Shown: piece by piece, positions 54,805 to 63,964 of the stretch
How the letters are laid out: every line of letters starts with the position of its first letter
Position numbering within the stretch: the first letter of the stretch is position 1
Assembly: GCA_002337125.1 (NCBI GenBank)
Contig: DDFJ01000001.1
Coordinates: 310,001 to 374,000 of the forward strand
Direction: 5' to 3'
Source of the DNA: Chitinophagaceae bacterium UBA1931
Lineage (GTDB): Bacteria > Bacteroidota > Bacteroidia > Chitinophagales > Chitinophagaceae
DNA length: 64,000 nt
Notes under the pieces: generated by a model
The model's database searches: none
The model's input: only the letters and a program-made list of their open reading frames with translations
Told to the model about the DNA's origin: nothing
Position numbers and translations under genes: made by a program

Positions 54805-55368
54805 GTGCAGGAACTAGAAAAAGCCATTAGCTCAATCTCTACACTTTCAGTTGAAAGCAGTAATCCTTTTTTTGCGGCATGGAAGCAATGGACAGTACAA
54901 AAAGATCATTTTCTTGTCCGGGAAAAAGAAGTGGCCGATTATATTTTCTTCATCAAAAAAGGTGTAGCAAGAATTTACTATTATAAAAATGAAAAAGAAA
55001 TTACTGAGTGGATTGCTCTCGATCAACAGTTTTTTCTTTCCATCACCAGTTTTTTTCAACGCACACCAAGTCACCTGATTATTCAAACACTTGAGCCATC
55101 GGAAGTAATGGGAATTCATTACAACGATCTTACAAGACTTGCAGCTGAATACCATGATGTGGAAACACTTTTCAGGAAAATGATGACTCTTTCGCTGATA
55201 CTTTCACAGCAGCGGATGGACTCCATCCAGTTTGAAACAGCCCAGCAACGTTATGAACGTTTGGTGCAGCAATCACCGGGAATTATTCAACGGGTGCCAC
55301 TTTCTTATATCGCCTCTTTCCTTGGTGTAACGCTTGAAACGCTGAGCAGGATCAGGTCGGCCCGCTGA
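54805..55368 (+). CDS. Crp/Fnr family transcriptional regulator
   Basis: A 187-residue protein with GTG start at 54805; no ATG occurs near the 5' end. The cyclic-nucleotide-binding beta-roll spans about residues 20-125 (FLVREKEVADYIFFIKKGVARIYYY), then a dimer helix and a short C-terminal HTH (IASFLGVTLETLSRIRSAR) that resembles the short HTH of Bacteroidota Crp-like proteins. The ligand cannot be read. A short spacer suggests cotranscription with the LTA-synthase-like gene. A Crp-type site at 47843-47858 is a possible target somewhere in this region. Confidence 0.88.
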   Translation: MQELEKAISSISTLSVESSNPFFAAWKQWTVQKDHFLVREKEVADYIFFIKKGVARIYYYKNEKEITEWIALDQQFFLSITSFFQRTPSHLIIQTLEPSEVMGIHYNDLTRLAAEYHDVETLFRKMMTLSLILSQQRMDSIQFETAQQRYERLVQQSPGIIQRVPLSYIASFLGVTLETLSRIRSAR

Positions 55369-55558
55369 GATTATTTGACAATTATCAAATCACTTCGTTG
55401 AGATTTCTGTGAGATTTACAGTCTAATAAAACGATTGTAATGAAATAACCATTCAAAAGCTCAGCTGTTGTATTAAACGGATAGGTTATTCTTCCGCCCG
55501 GTATAGCAGAGAGCTGGGTTATAACATGTGTCCTTTAAAACAAACAACAAATTATCAC

Positions 55559-57895
55559 ATGAAACTCTTTTTCCCGTTTGCTGTATTGCTGCTGCTTACT
55601 CCTTATTTTCTTTTCTCACAAAACAACATGACTAAGGCTAAAGAAATCGTCAGTAAAATGACGTTGGAAGAAAAGATTAATCTCGTTGTGGGAATGGGTA
55701 TGCGCATGGGTGCAATGAGTATGCCCGGTGGTGCGCCCAATGTTGGTCAAACCATGGATAAAGTTCCCGGTGCTGCCGGTACAACCTTTGCCATTCCTCA
55801 ATTGGGATTGCCAACTACTGTTGTGGCTGATGGACCTGCAGGTTTGCGTATTGAACCAAAACGTGAAAATGATCCCAACACTTATTTCGCAACGGCATGG
55901 CCTGTGGGTACATTGCTTGCATCAACCTGGGATGTGAAATTGATTGAGAAAGTGGGTAAAGCAATGGGCAATGAAGTAAAAGAATATGGTGTGGATGTAA
56001 TTCTTGGCCCGGGCATGAACATACAGCGCAATCCATTAGGCGCAAGAAATTTTGAGTATTATTCTGAAGATCCGTTGGTGACAGGAAAAGTCGCTGCTGC
56101 AATGGTTAATGGTATTCAGTCGAACGGAGTTGGTACTTCTGTCAAACATTTTGCTATGAACAACCAGGAAACAAACCGTATGACTGTGAATGTAATTGCA
56201 GGTGAAAGAGCAATCCGTGAAATTTACTTACGTGGATTTGAACATGTAATTAAAGAAGCAAATCCATGGACAGTGATGAGTTCGTACAACCTTCTGAATG
56301 GAACATACACATCTCAATCATACGATTTGCTGACAACTGTTTTAAGAAAAGAATGGGGCTTTAAAGGAATGGTAATGACCGATTGGTTCGGTGGAAAAGA
56401 TGCCGTTGCACAAATGAAGGCGGGTAATGATTTACTGATGCCCGGCACACCTGCACAGCGTAATGCAATCAGGGATGCAGTGAATAACAAAACACTCGAT
56501 ATAAAAATACTGGATGAAAATGCTGCAAGAATTGTGGCTTATATTCTCGGTACACCTGCATACAGCAAATATGTTTTCAGCAATAAACCCGATTTAAAAC
56601 AACATGCAAAACTTGCCCGTGAAGCAGCTGCTGATGGAATGGTGTTGCTGAAAAATCATCAGTCAACCTTGCCTTTTGTTAACATAAGATCCATTGCAGT
56701 GTTTGGTAATACTTCATATGATTTTATTTCAGGTGGTACAGGAAGCGGCGATGTAAATGAAGAATACACCGTATCGCTTGTGGAAGGTTTACAGAATGCC
56801 GGTTATGCAATTGATGCCGAATTAAAAAGTATTTATTCAGCTTATTTATTTGATTATAAAACCAAGCATCCCAAAAAATCTTTCCTGGAAGAATTTTCCA
56901 ATCCAACACCGTATGCTTCTGAAATGCTGCTTGAAAATAGCGTTGTTAGCAGTAAAGCTGCTGCAAGTGATGTAGCCATTATTACCATTGGAAGAAATGC
57001 AGGCGAAGGAAAAGACAGGGTAGTGGCTAATGATTTTTATCTCAGCAAAGCAGAACTGAAACTGATTGATGATGTAAGCAATGCCTTTCATGCAAAAGGG
57101 AAAAAAGTTGTTGTGATTGTCAATGCAGGTGGTGTAATTGAAGTAACAAGCTGGAGAGATAAAGTAGATGCAGTGCTGCTTGCATGGCAACCGGGTCTTG
57201 AAGCTGGTAATGCTGTTGCTGATGTGTTGAGTGGCAAAGTAAATCCTTCCGGTAAACTGGCTGTTACATTTCCTGTGAAATATGAAGATGATGTAACTGC
57301 GAAAAATTTCCCCGGCAAAGAATTTCCTGAGAAAGCAAATGCCGGACAGTTTGGAATTAAATCTATTCCAGCAGAAGTAAGTTATGATGAAGGTATTTAT
57401 GTTGGCTATCGTTATTACAATACATTCAATGTAAAGCCGGCTTATGAGTTTGGTTATGGAATGAGTTATTCAGCTTTTGAATACAGTAATCTTAAATTAA
57501 GTTCATCAGCATTTAAAGGTAAACTGGTTGTTACCGCTGATGTAACCAATACAGGAAAAGTTGCTGGTAAGGAAGTCGTACAGCTTTATCTTACTGCTCC
57601 TTCAGTAAAATTGCAGAAGCCCAGCGAAGAGCTGAAATCATTTGGAAAAACAGATTTACTGCAGCCGGGCCAAAAGCAAACTATCAGCTTTGTTCTTGAA
57701 CCAAAAGACCTTGCTTCATTTGATACCAATTCAACTTCATGGATTGCAGAAGCAGGAACTTATACAGTGAAAATAGGTACTTCATCACTCGACATAAAAC
57801 AAACGGCGACTTTTCAATTGACAAAAGAACTTGTGGCAGAGAAATGCAATAAAGTATTATCACCACAGGTTGAACTGAATGAGCTGAAGAAGTAG
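55559..57895 (+). CDS. GH3 family beta-glucosidase (secreted)
   Basis: Exo-acting beta-glycosidase. From ATG 55559 it has 778 residues, with signal peptide (PFAVLLLLTPYFLFSQ), a GH3 N-terminal barrel (LPTTVVADGPAGLRI, GVGTSVKHFAMNNQETNR), the nucleophile Asp in KGMVMTDWFGG near residue 280, a C-terminal alpha/beta domain (LAREAADGMVLLKN-like) and a fibronectin-like FnIII domain (VTADVTNTGKVAGKEVVQLYL). Typical length. It should release glucose or a similar sugar from beta-linked oligosaccharides in the periplasm. No SusC/D pair is nearby. Confidence 0.94.
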   Translation: MKLFFPFAVLLLLTPYFLFSQNNMTKAKEIVSKMTLEEKINLVVGMGMRMGAMSMPGGAPNVGQTMDKVPGAAGTTFAIPQLGLPTTVVADGPAGLRIEPKRENDPNTYFATAWPVGTLLASTWDVKLIEKVGKAMGNEVKEYGVDVILGPGMNIQRNPLGARNFEYYSEDPLVTGKVAAAMVNGIQSNGVGTSVKHFAMNNQETNRMTVNVIAGERAIREIYLRGFEHVIKEANPWTVMSSYNLLNGTYTSQSYDLLTTVLRKEWGFKGMVMTDWFGGKDAVAQMKAGNDLLMPGTPAQRNAIRDAVNNKTLDIKILDENAARIVAYILGTPAYSKYVFSNKPDLKQHAKLAREAAADGMVLLKNHQSTLPFVNIRSIAVFGNTSYDFISGGTGSGDVNEEYTVSLVEGLQNAGYAIDAELKSIYSAYLFDYKTKHPKKSFLEEFSNPTPYASEMLLENSVVSSKAAASDVAIITIGRNAGEGKDRVVANDFYLSKAELKLIDDVSNAFHAKGKKVVVIVNAGGVIEVTSWRDKVDAVLLAWQPGLEAGNAVADVLSGKVNPSGKLAVTFPVKYEDDVTAKNFPGKEFPEKANAGQFGIKSIPAEVSYDEGIYVGYRYYNTFNVKPAYEFGYGMSYSAFEYSNLKLSSSAFKGKLVVTADVTNTGKVAGKEVVQLYLTAPSVKLQKPSEELKSFGKTDLLQPGQKQTISFVLEPKDLASFDTNSTSWIAEAGTYTVKIGTSSLDIKQTATFQLTKELVAEKCNKVLSPQVELNELKK

Positions 57896-57910
57896 ATCAA
57901 TGACAAGAAG

Positions 57911-57938
57911 AAAAAAGCAGGCTTAAGCCTGCTTTTTT
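57911..57938. terminator. Bidirectional terminator overlapping the permease stop
   Basis: AAAAAAGCAGGCTT / AAGCCTGCTTTTTT is a perfect palindrome. The permease TAA codon (57923-57925 on the plus strand) and its last residues QKKQA lie inside it. Confidence 0.9.
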
Positions 57939-59104
57939 TGTAATGACTGTTGTCTTCTCTTTTGTCTGTTAATTTTTATCTGCAGTAAAATAATTGATAA
58001 CAACAATGTAACTCCGGTGTGAATGGCTAATCCTTTTACCTGGTTGGTCACATCATCTGCTGCACCGCCATAAATCGCCAGCTTTCTGAAACCTGCAAGA
58101 AAGTTGGTAAGTGGAATAGAAGACGCAATTGCCTTTAATGTATCTGGCATTACAACCTGTGGCCAGGTAAATCCGCTCAATACAAAACTTGGCGTTGCAA
58201 TGATCATCAGGAATTCAGTTGCTCTCAATTGATTCGGAATCATAATTGAAAACAGTATGCCGGTGAAAATGCAGGCAAATGAAAACAGTGTTGTTAATAA
58301 CAGCATTGAACCCGATTCAACTGCAAGTGGAATATTGAAGAAATGATACATTGCTGCCACTGCTGCCCACATCACTGCACCAAATACAGCATAAGGAATC
58401 ACCTTCAGGAAAATATGGTATGTACTGTATTTGCTGATACGTACAAGTTTTGCAAAATAGTTGTCTTCAAAATCTCTTGCGAATGATAATGCCAGTCCCA
58501 TGAAAAAGATCTGCTGCATAATTGCACCCATTAAGCCGGGCCACATAAAATCAAGATAACTGTTGCCGGGATTAAACCAGCGGTTGTACTGCACTTTAAA
58601 ACTTTCAAAACGTTCGGCAGCATATTGTGGTGCAAGCCCTTGTTTTTTCAATGTTTCAATTTCAATACCTGCATTTGTTGTTGCAAGCACAGCCTGTATT
58701 CCTCTTGTTGCAAAGTTTGCAGTGAGAATGTTGGATGTGTTAATGTCAACCACCACTTCAGGATAACGACGTTGCAGGATGGCTGCTTCAAAATTTTCAG
58801 GAATGGTAATCACTGCCTGGTAATCATGATCAATGATGAGCTTCTTCACTCCGGCAGCATCGTGAAGTACGGTTACCACCTTGATGTTTTCATTATCGTT
58901 TAATGCATCAATGAGTTTATCGCTGGAAGGAGAGTTGTCGTAATCAACAACCACAATGGGAAGATCAGTCAGCTTGGCTTTCTGGTACACATAGCCAAAC
59001 ATCAAACCATATAACAAAGGCGCACCAAAGAAGATGGCCATTACTACATGATTCTTAAAAATCCGCCTGACTTCTTTTTTAATTAATGTGAAAAATGTTT
59101 TCAT
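57923..59104 (-). CDS. ABC-2 type transporter permease (efflux)
   Basis: A 393-residue inner-membrane protein: N-terminal helix, a long periplasmic loop (about 45-180; DLPIVVVDYDNSPSSDKLIDAL) and then five helices, the fold of YhbS/YhfS-type ABC-2 drug efflux permeases. The ATFLMIIATPSFVLSGFTWP-like segment is the ABC-2 signature region. It is last in the minus-strand unit TetR-TolC-HlyD-permease, with 7 bp to the HlyD gene. No ATP-binding subunit gene or second permease is in the window, so the partner ATPase must come from elsewhere or the transporter is incomplete. Confidence 0.9.
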   Translation of the reverse strand: MKTFFTLIKKEVRRIFKNHVVMAIFFGAPLLYGLMFGYVYQKAKLTDLPIVVVDYDNSPSSDKLIDALNDNENIKVVTVLHDAAGVKKLIIDHDYQAVITIPENFEAAILQRRYPEVVVDINTSNILTANFATRGIQAVLATTNAGIEIETLKKQGLAPQYAAERFESFKVQYNRWFNPGNSYLDFMWPGLMGAIMQQIFFMGLALSFARDFEDNYFAKLVRISKYSTYHIFLKVIPYAVFGAVMWAAVAAMYHFFNIPLAVESGSMLLLTTLFSFACIFTGILFSIMIPNQLRATEFLMIIATPSFVLSGFTWPQVVMPDTLKAIASSIPLTNFLAGFRKLAIYGGAADDVTNQVKGLAIHTGVTLLLSIILLQIKINRQKRRQQSLQKKQA

Positions 59105-59111
59105 CAGCGGA

Positions 59112-60080
59112 TTATTTGTTGTTCAGTAATACGGTTGAATTCTGGAAAAGATCGGTTGTCTTTGAAGTATCTGTTGCAATCACTTTCAGTTCGTAAGTTG
59201 TTTCACCCAATTCATACGAAGGTGATGTGCTGGTATTGTCTGCATATCTTGCCAGCTGTTTGATAGCTGTAATTTTTGCAGGAATACTGATATTGGTAAA
59301 CGGCACAGTTACTGTAACTGTATTATTCACTTTGTAATTATGAATCTTTGATTCAGGAATAGTAAAGCGGAAATAAAGTGTGCTTGTTTCATAACCATTA
59401 ATCATTGTATAACCAGGCAAAGCCAGTTCTCCCACTTTTAATGCAATGGTTTCAATCAGCATATCAGCAGGAGCAATAATGTAACGTTCATTTTCTGCCT
59501 GCAGCACTTCATTGGTTGCACCATGTGCACGGTCAACCTGTCCTTTTGCCATGCGGATTTGTTCAGGTCTTGTTCCTTTTAAAATTTCCTGCTTCTTTGC
59601 ATTGAGTGTTTTCACCATTGCAGCAGCAGCTTTATATTTCATACTCACTTCATCAAATTGCTGTGCTGGTATAAGTGAATCCCTGTACATCTGCTGAATG
59701 CGTTTAAATGATTGTTCAGCAAAAAGAAGTTGCTGTTGTGCAGCATCAAGCTGACCATCAATCTGGCTGATCTGTTCGCTTGTTGCACCGTTGTGTGCAA
59801 GATCAAGTTGTGCCTGGGCTGATTCAACAGCTCCGGATGTTTGCTGAAGTTTGGGATTAATTTCAGGAATATCAAGTATTGCCAGCGTATCACCAGCATG
59901 CACCTGCTGACCTTCACTTACAAAAATTTTCTGCACTCGACCTGCGAGTTTGGGTGCAATGGCAACAGTTTCCATTTTCACTTTTCCCTGCGGCTGATTA
60001 ATGGAAGTTCTTTTGTTACAGGAAAACAACACAGCTGAAGTTGCAGCTGCGAGTAAAAGATATTTATTGATATTGTTCAT
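59112..60080 (-). CDS. HlyD/MFP family periplasmic adaptor
   Basis: A 322-residue lipoprotein (AVLFSCNKRT lipobox) that links the inner-membrane permease to TolC. Features are the barrel-sandwich lipoyl halves (GRVQKIFVSEGQQVHAGDTLAIL), a central coiled-coil hairpin rich in QLDAAQQQL, and a C-terminal beta-barrel (YFRFTIPESKIHNYKVNN). It overlaps neither neighbour but is spaced by 7 and 11 bp, so it is within one operon. Confidence 0.93.
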   Translation of the reverse strand: MNNINKYLLLAAATSAVLFSCNKRTSINQPQGKVKMETVAIAPKLAGRVQKIFVSEGQQVHAGDTLAILDIPEINPKLQQTSGAVESAQAQLDLAHNGATSEQISQIDGQLDAAQQQLLFAEQSFKRIQQMYRDSLIPAQQFDEVSMKYKAAAAMVKTLNAKKQEILKGTRPEQIRMAKGQVDRAHGATNEVLQAENERYIIAPADMLIETIALKVGELALPGYTMINGYETSTLYFRFTIPESKIHNYKVNNTVTVTVPFTNISIPAKITAIKQLARYADNTSTSPSYELGETTYELKVIATDTSKTTDLFQNSTVLLNNK

Positions 60081-60091
60081 TGTAATAAATT

Positions 60092-61456
60092 TTAGAAGTA
60101 TTGAGGAAGAATGCCTTTGTACTGGAGCACAGCAATGCTTGCTTTCCGTTGTTCGAAGAAGGCGTTTTGCAGATCAAGCCCTGCTTTTTCTTTATCGTTT
60201 AATGCATTGAGTAATTCGGTTAACGTGGTTAAACCGTTTTGATATTGCTTGCTTACAAAGTCGAGCATTTTGTTTGCCAACGCAACCTGTTGTTGTGCCA
60301 TACTTATTTTCTGGTTGGCAGTTTTCCATTCCATCGTTGCTTTTGTTACAGCAAGTTCATACAGCTCATTAATCTGCTGCTGCTGTTCCCTGTATACCTG
60401 TTTATCGATGCTTGATTTCTCCGCATTGTTTTTTGCAGTAAAACCATCAAAAATACTCCACTGCAAACGCACACCTGCATACCAGCGAGGATCAAGCATA
60501 GATAAATCCTGCTTGCGGAATTCGTATTGGCCAAACACTGCAACTTTAGGAAGGTAATCGGTGAGTTCCATTTTGCGTTTATACTCAGTGGCAATGATTG
60601 CTTCGTTGAGCATTTTGGTTTCAGGACGTTCGGCTTCTTTCAATGAGTCAGCTTCAATCAGCATTGGTTGCAGTACCGGGTGAATGATCTGCAACTGATC
60701 AACCGGCAAACCTGTAAGCTGGTGCAGTTTTTCAATCAATGTGTTTTTGTTTGATGTAAACTCAACCTGCTTTACGTGTAAGCGCTCCTGTGCCAGTTCA
60801 ATTTTCTGGCGTTCTAACGGCGTAGCTAAACCGTTGCGGATGGCATTTTCAACAAAACGTTTCTGTTCATTGAGTAAATCTTCGGTGCTTGCTAAAACTT
60901 TTTCAGATGCAAGTACAAGTGAAAGCTGATCATATGTTGTAACCACATCAGCAATTACCTGTACCCGTTCTTTTTCGTTGGAGATGCGGAGAATATTTTC
61001 CTGGTGCTGGCTTGCTTTAATGGCCATGGGTACTTTTAAACCACTGAACACAACCACCTGCGAATTGGCGGTTACTTTAAAAATATTTTTTTCCTGGATG
61101 GGAGGAACTTCTTTCAGTTGTATACTGGAGGGAAGCTGACTGTTAAATCCTAATCCTACTTTTTCTTTTATCAGCAGTCGTTGTGTACCCAGCAATAATG
61201 TTTGCAAATCGGATGGAAAAAGAATGTCGTCGTTCAGTCTTGTGTAAGTTGTGCTGAAGCCAACTCTTGGTAAATAGGTTTGTTTTGCAGTTCGTCTGTC
61301 GATTTCTGTTTGCCTGATTTTGTACCCGTTGATTTTTACTGCCGAATTCTTTTCGTAAGCCTTATCAATTAAATTTTTGAGTACGGGATCCGGCACCTGT
61401 GCCCTGATTGCCTGGAAGCTCAACAGCAGGAAGGCAATCACTGAAATTTTCTTCAT
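60092..61456 (-). CDS. TolC family outer-membrane efflux protein
   Basis: The outer-membrane channel of the efflux unit. From ATG 61456 it has 454 residues with signal peptide (IAFLLLSFQAIRAQ). Two repeats of long helices with internal duplication are visible (NSAVKINGYKIRQTEIDRR, NGLTTLTELLNALNDKEKAG), typical of OEP domains. The frame reaches 61495, overlapping the tetR gene, but the signal peptide fixes the start at 61456, 14 bp after the tetR stop. Confidence 0.93.
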   Translation of the reverse strand: MKKISVIAFLLLSFQAIRAQVPDPVLKNLIDKAYEKNSAVKINGYKIRQTEIDRRTAKQTYLPRVGFSTTYTRLNDDILFPSDLQTLLLGTQRLLIKEKVGLGFNSQLPSSIQLKEVPPIQEKNIFKVTANSQVVVFSGLKVPMAIKASQHQENILRISNEKERVQVIADVVTTYDQLSLVLASEKVLASTEDLLNEQKRFVENAIRNGLATPLERQKIELAQERLHVKQVEFTSNKNTLIEKLHQLTGLPVDQLQIIHPVLQPMLIEADSLKEAERPETKMLNEAIIATEYKRKMELTDYLPKVAVFGQYEFRKQDLSMLDPRWYAGVRLQWSIFDGFTAKNNAEKSSIDKQVYREQQQQINELYELAVTKATMEWKTANQKISMAQQQVALANKMLDFVSKQYQNGLTTLTELLNALNDKEKAGLDLQNAFFEQRKASIAVLQYKGILPQYF

Positions 61457-61470
61457 TTGTTCATATATTT

Positions 61471-62031
61471 TTAGATCATTATACTTTTCCAGCATGCATC
61501 TATTAATTGTTGCCGCAGCAGTTCCTGTGACAGATCGGCTTTGCCTGCAATAAATAAACGCATCATGCTTGTAATAGGCCCTGATACCAGTGAGAGTAAC
61601 AACTCATCCGGCAGGTTTTTCACTTCATTATTTTGTTTGGCCTGTTGCAATAATTTCTTCAATGGCTCAAGAATCGTCAGACTCTCTTCAAGTGTTTCTT
61701 TGAAGAGAAAAGGGGAGTAGGTGTATTGTTCAATAAAACTGAAATAGTCTTTGTGTTCAGCATAAAAGCCGATGGCATTGGAAGTCATCTGGCGGAAGTT
61801 GCTTTCAAAACTGCTGTCGGGGTTGTAGCCTGAAAGGATGGCAGAATGATAATCCTTCACCAGTTTTTTATACAGTTCGTTAATGAGTTGCTCCTTACTG
61901 GAAAAATAGATGTAGATGGTTCCGGCTGCAATGCCTGCTTCGGTTGCTACATTTTTCATGTTGAGGTGGTAAAAACCTTCACGGTTTACCAGTTTCAGAA
62001 CTGTCTGGAGGATGATTTCTTTCTTGTCCAT
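61471..62031 (-). CDS. TetR/AcrR family transcriptional regulator
   Basis: A 186-residue repressor. The N-terminal HTH (NMKNVATEAGIAAGTIYIYFSSKEQLI) and helical ligand domain (GFYAEHKDYFSFIEQY) fit the family. It is the first gene of the efflux operon TetR-TolC-HlyD-permease, and a 26-bp perfect palindrome 14 bp upstream is a likely autoregulatory operator. It presumably represses the operon until a toxic ligand binds. Confidence 0.93.
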   Translation of the reverse strand: MDKKEIILQTVLKLVNREGFYHLNMKNVATEAGIAAGTIYIYFSSKEQLINELYKKLVKDYHSAILSGYNPDSSFESNFRQMTSNAIGFYAEHKDYFSFIEQYTYSPFLFKETLEESLTILEPLKKLLQQAKQNNEVKNLPDELLLSLVSGPITSMMRLFIAGKADLSQELLRQQLIDACWKSIMI

Positions 62032-62045
62032 AACACAAAGTTACA

Positions 62046-62071
62046 AAAATGAATGAATATTCATTCATTTT
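62046..62071. promoter_or_regulatory. 26-bp perfect palindrome, probable TetR operator
   Basis: Thirteen-base arms built from ATTCATT direct units meet at GAATATTC; no mismatch over 26 bp. It begins 15 bp upstream of the tetR start codon. A CATTTTTG element resembling a -7 (one mismatch) overlaps its left edge (62044-62051, minus strand). Confidence 0.8.
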
Positions 62072-62142
62072 GAATAAGTTTTTTTTACTTGATTTGTTGC
62101 GTATTGTTTTTCAGTAGCTTAGACTTTTAAAACGATCTTGTT

Positions 62143-63771
62143 ATGAAACGGTTATTTGCCTTAAACTGCCTGTTGATTTTATTTATGTCAGGTTTAAACG
62201 CCCAGCAAAAAGTGATTCAATTATATGAAGGAACAGCTCCCGGTTCAGAAATCTGGACATGGAATGAAGCTGAAAATGATAATAATGGCTGGCAGACAAA
62301 GATTGTGTACAACGTCAGCAAACCCACACTTACCGTATTTGCTCCTGAAGACGGAAAAGCAAATGGTACATCGGTGATTATTTGCCCGGGAGGAGCTTTT
62401 CGTGCATTATCCATTAACAGTGAAGGTTACGATGTGGCCAAATGGCTGGTACAAAAAGGTGTTACCTGTTTTGTTTTAAAGTACCGGTTGGTGCACAGCA
62501 AAACAACTGATCCTGTTACAGAAATGAACAGCATCTGGGGCACAAAGCAATTTGATGATGAAAATAATGCCGTTATTCCATTGGCTGTTGCTGATGGAAA
62601 AGCAGCTATTGCTTACGTACGCAAGCATGCCGATGAAATGAAACTTGATCCCAACCGCATCGGTATTATGGGCTTTTCAGCTGGTGGTACAGTAGCTGCA
62701 TCGGCAGGATATAATTATACTGCAGAAAACAGGCCCGGCTTTATTGCTCCTATTTATCCTTTTTTTCCAAAAGAGATGCAGGGAAAACTGTTGAGTGATG
62801 CTCCGCCTGCTTTTATTGTAGCTGCAACTGATGATGGATTGAATCTTGCACAGCATAGTGTTGATTTATACAATCAATGGCTTGGCGCAAAAAAAATTGC
62901 TGAGCTGCACATGTATTCAAAAGGTGGACATGGATTTGGTATGCGGGTGCAGAATCTTCCGTCTGATAAATGGATTGAACGTTTTGGCGATTGGTTAAAT
63001 ACAAACGGACTTCTTGCTAAAAGCAATTACGATCCTGCTTTTAATGTGTATGAAAAAAGAGAATTTGTATTGGGCGAAGGAAAGGTGTTGCCTTACCGCA
63101 TTCTTTACCCGTTGAACTACGACCGTACAAAAAAATATCCGGTGATTTTGTTTTTGCATGGTGCAGGTGAAAGAGGAAATGATAATGAAAAGCAATTGAT
63201 ACATGGTGCCCGTTTGTTTATTAAAGATGAAAACAGGCAAAACTTTCCTGCGATAGTAATCATTCCACAATGTCCTGAAAATGCTTACTGGGCTGCAACA
63301 AAAATCGACCGTACCAAACAGCCGTTGAAAATTGAGTTCGATTATGCAGGCGAACCTAACTGGCCCCTGGTTGCTGCAAACGAACTGGTGAAAAAAATTG
63401 CCAAAGAAGAAGCTGTTGATCAAACAAGAATTTATATCACAGGCCTGTCGATGGGAGGGATGGGAACATTTGAATCGGTTTACCGTTATCCTGAATTATA
63501 TGCAGCAGCTTTGCCTATTTGCGGCGGCGGTAATACAACGGTTTATGATGTACGGGTAAAGAATACAAACTTCTGGGTATTTCATGGTGCGGCCGATGCA
63601 GTGGTGGATGTAAATCTTTCCAGGCAAATGGTGGAACGTTTAAAGGAATTAAAAGTTAAAGTGAATTATTCTGAATATCCCGGCGTAAATCATAACAGTT
63701 GGGATAATGCATTTGCAGAACCCGATTACCTGAAATGGATGTTTCAGCAAAAGCGGAAGAAAGGGAAATAG
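62143..63771 (+). CDS. Secreted protein with two alpha/beta-hydrolase domains (esterase-type)
   Basis: A 542-residue exported enzyme (signal NCLLILFMSGLNAQ). Residues about 55-285 form an acetylesterase/dienelactone hydrolase domain: VIICPGGAFRALS oxyanion loop, IMGFSAGGTVAAS nucleophile Ser, and GGHGFGM histidine. Residues about 295-540 form a second hydrolase domain of the PHB-depolymerase/carboxylesterase kind: VILFLHGAGERGN, YITGLSMGGMGTF nucleophile Ser, FHGAADAVVDV aspartate and GVNHNSWDNAF histidine. Both triads look complete. The pair could be a carbohydrate or polysaccharide deacetylating enzyme; the substrate is unknown. It is monocistronic with a clear terminator. Confidence 0.88.
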   Translation: MKRLFALNCLLILFMSGLNAQQKVIQLYEGTAPGSEIWTWNEAENDNNGWQTKIVYNVSKPTLTVFAPEDGKANGTSVIICPGGAFRALSINSEGYDVAKWLVQKGVTCFVLKYRLVHSKTTDPVTEMNSIWGTKQFDDENNAVIPLAVADGKAAIAYVRKHADEMKLDPNRIGIMGFSAGGTVAASAGYNYTAENRPGFIAPIYPFFPKEMQGKLLSDAPPAFIVAATDDGLNLAQHSVDLYNQWLGAKKIAELHMYSKGGHGFGMRVQNLPSDKWIERFGDWLNTNGLLAKSNYDPAFNVYEKREFVLGEGKVLPYRILYPLNYDRTKKYPVILFLHGAGERGNDNEKQLIHGARLFIKDENRQNFPAIVIIPQCPENAYWAATKIDRTKQPLKIEFDYAGEPNWPLVAANELVKKIAKEEAVDQTRIYITGLSMGGMGTFESVYRYPELYAAALPICGGGNTTVYDVRVKNTNFWVFHGAADAVVDVNLSRQMVERLKELKVKVNYSEYPGVNHNSWDNAFAEPDYLKWMFQQKRKKGK

Positions 63772-63805
63772 AAAACACGAATGATTTTGAGTTACACGAA
63801 TTGAA

Positions 63806-63840
63806 AGAAAGCTGCTTTGTCGTTGCACAGGCAGCTTTCT
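63806..63840 (+). terminator. Terminator after the double esterase
   Basis: AGAAAGCTGC (63806-63815) and GCAGCTTTCT (63831-63840), 10-bp stem followed by TTTT. Confidence 0.85.
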
Positions 63841-63849
63841 TTTTACAGG

Positions 63850-63881
63850 TTTGGGTAATGCTGCTGATTATGGTACTTTTG
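63850..63881 (+). promoter_or_regulatory. Promoter for metG
   Basis: TTTG (63850-63853), 20-bp spacer, TACTTTTG (63874-63881): both boxes match the Bacteroidota consensus. Confidence 0.65.
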
Positions 63882-63964
63882 CAAGCCCTGCTGCAAAGAA
63901 TTACCGAACGTACAAGAGTGCGACGCAACAGGCGATGAACAGAAATACTAAAGACGATTACCAA

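Noticed and set aside
62995..63423. 142-residue minus-strand ORF inside the double esterase
   Set aside because: Overlaps both hydrolase halves of a gene with intact motifs.
63735..63938. 67-residue ORF at the end of the esterase gene
   Set aside because: It overlaps the esterase C-terminus, a terminator and the metG promoter.
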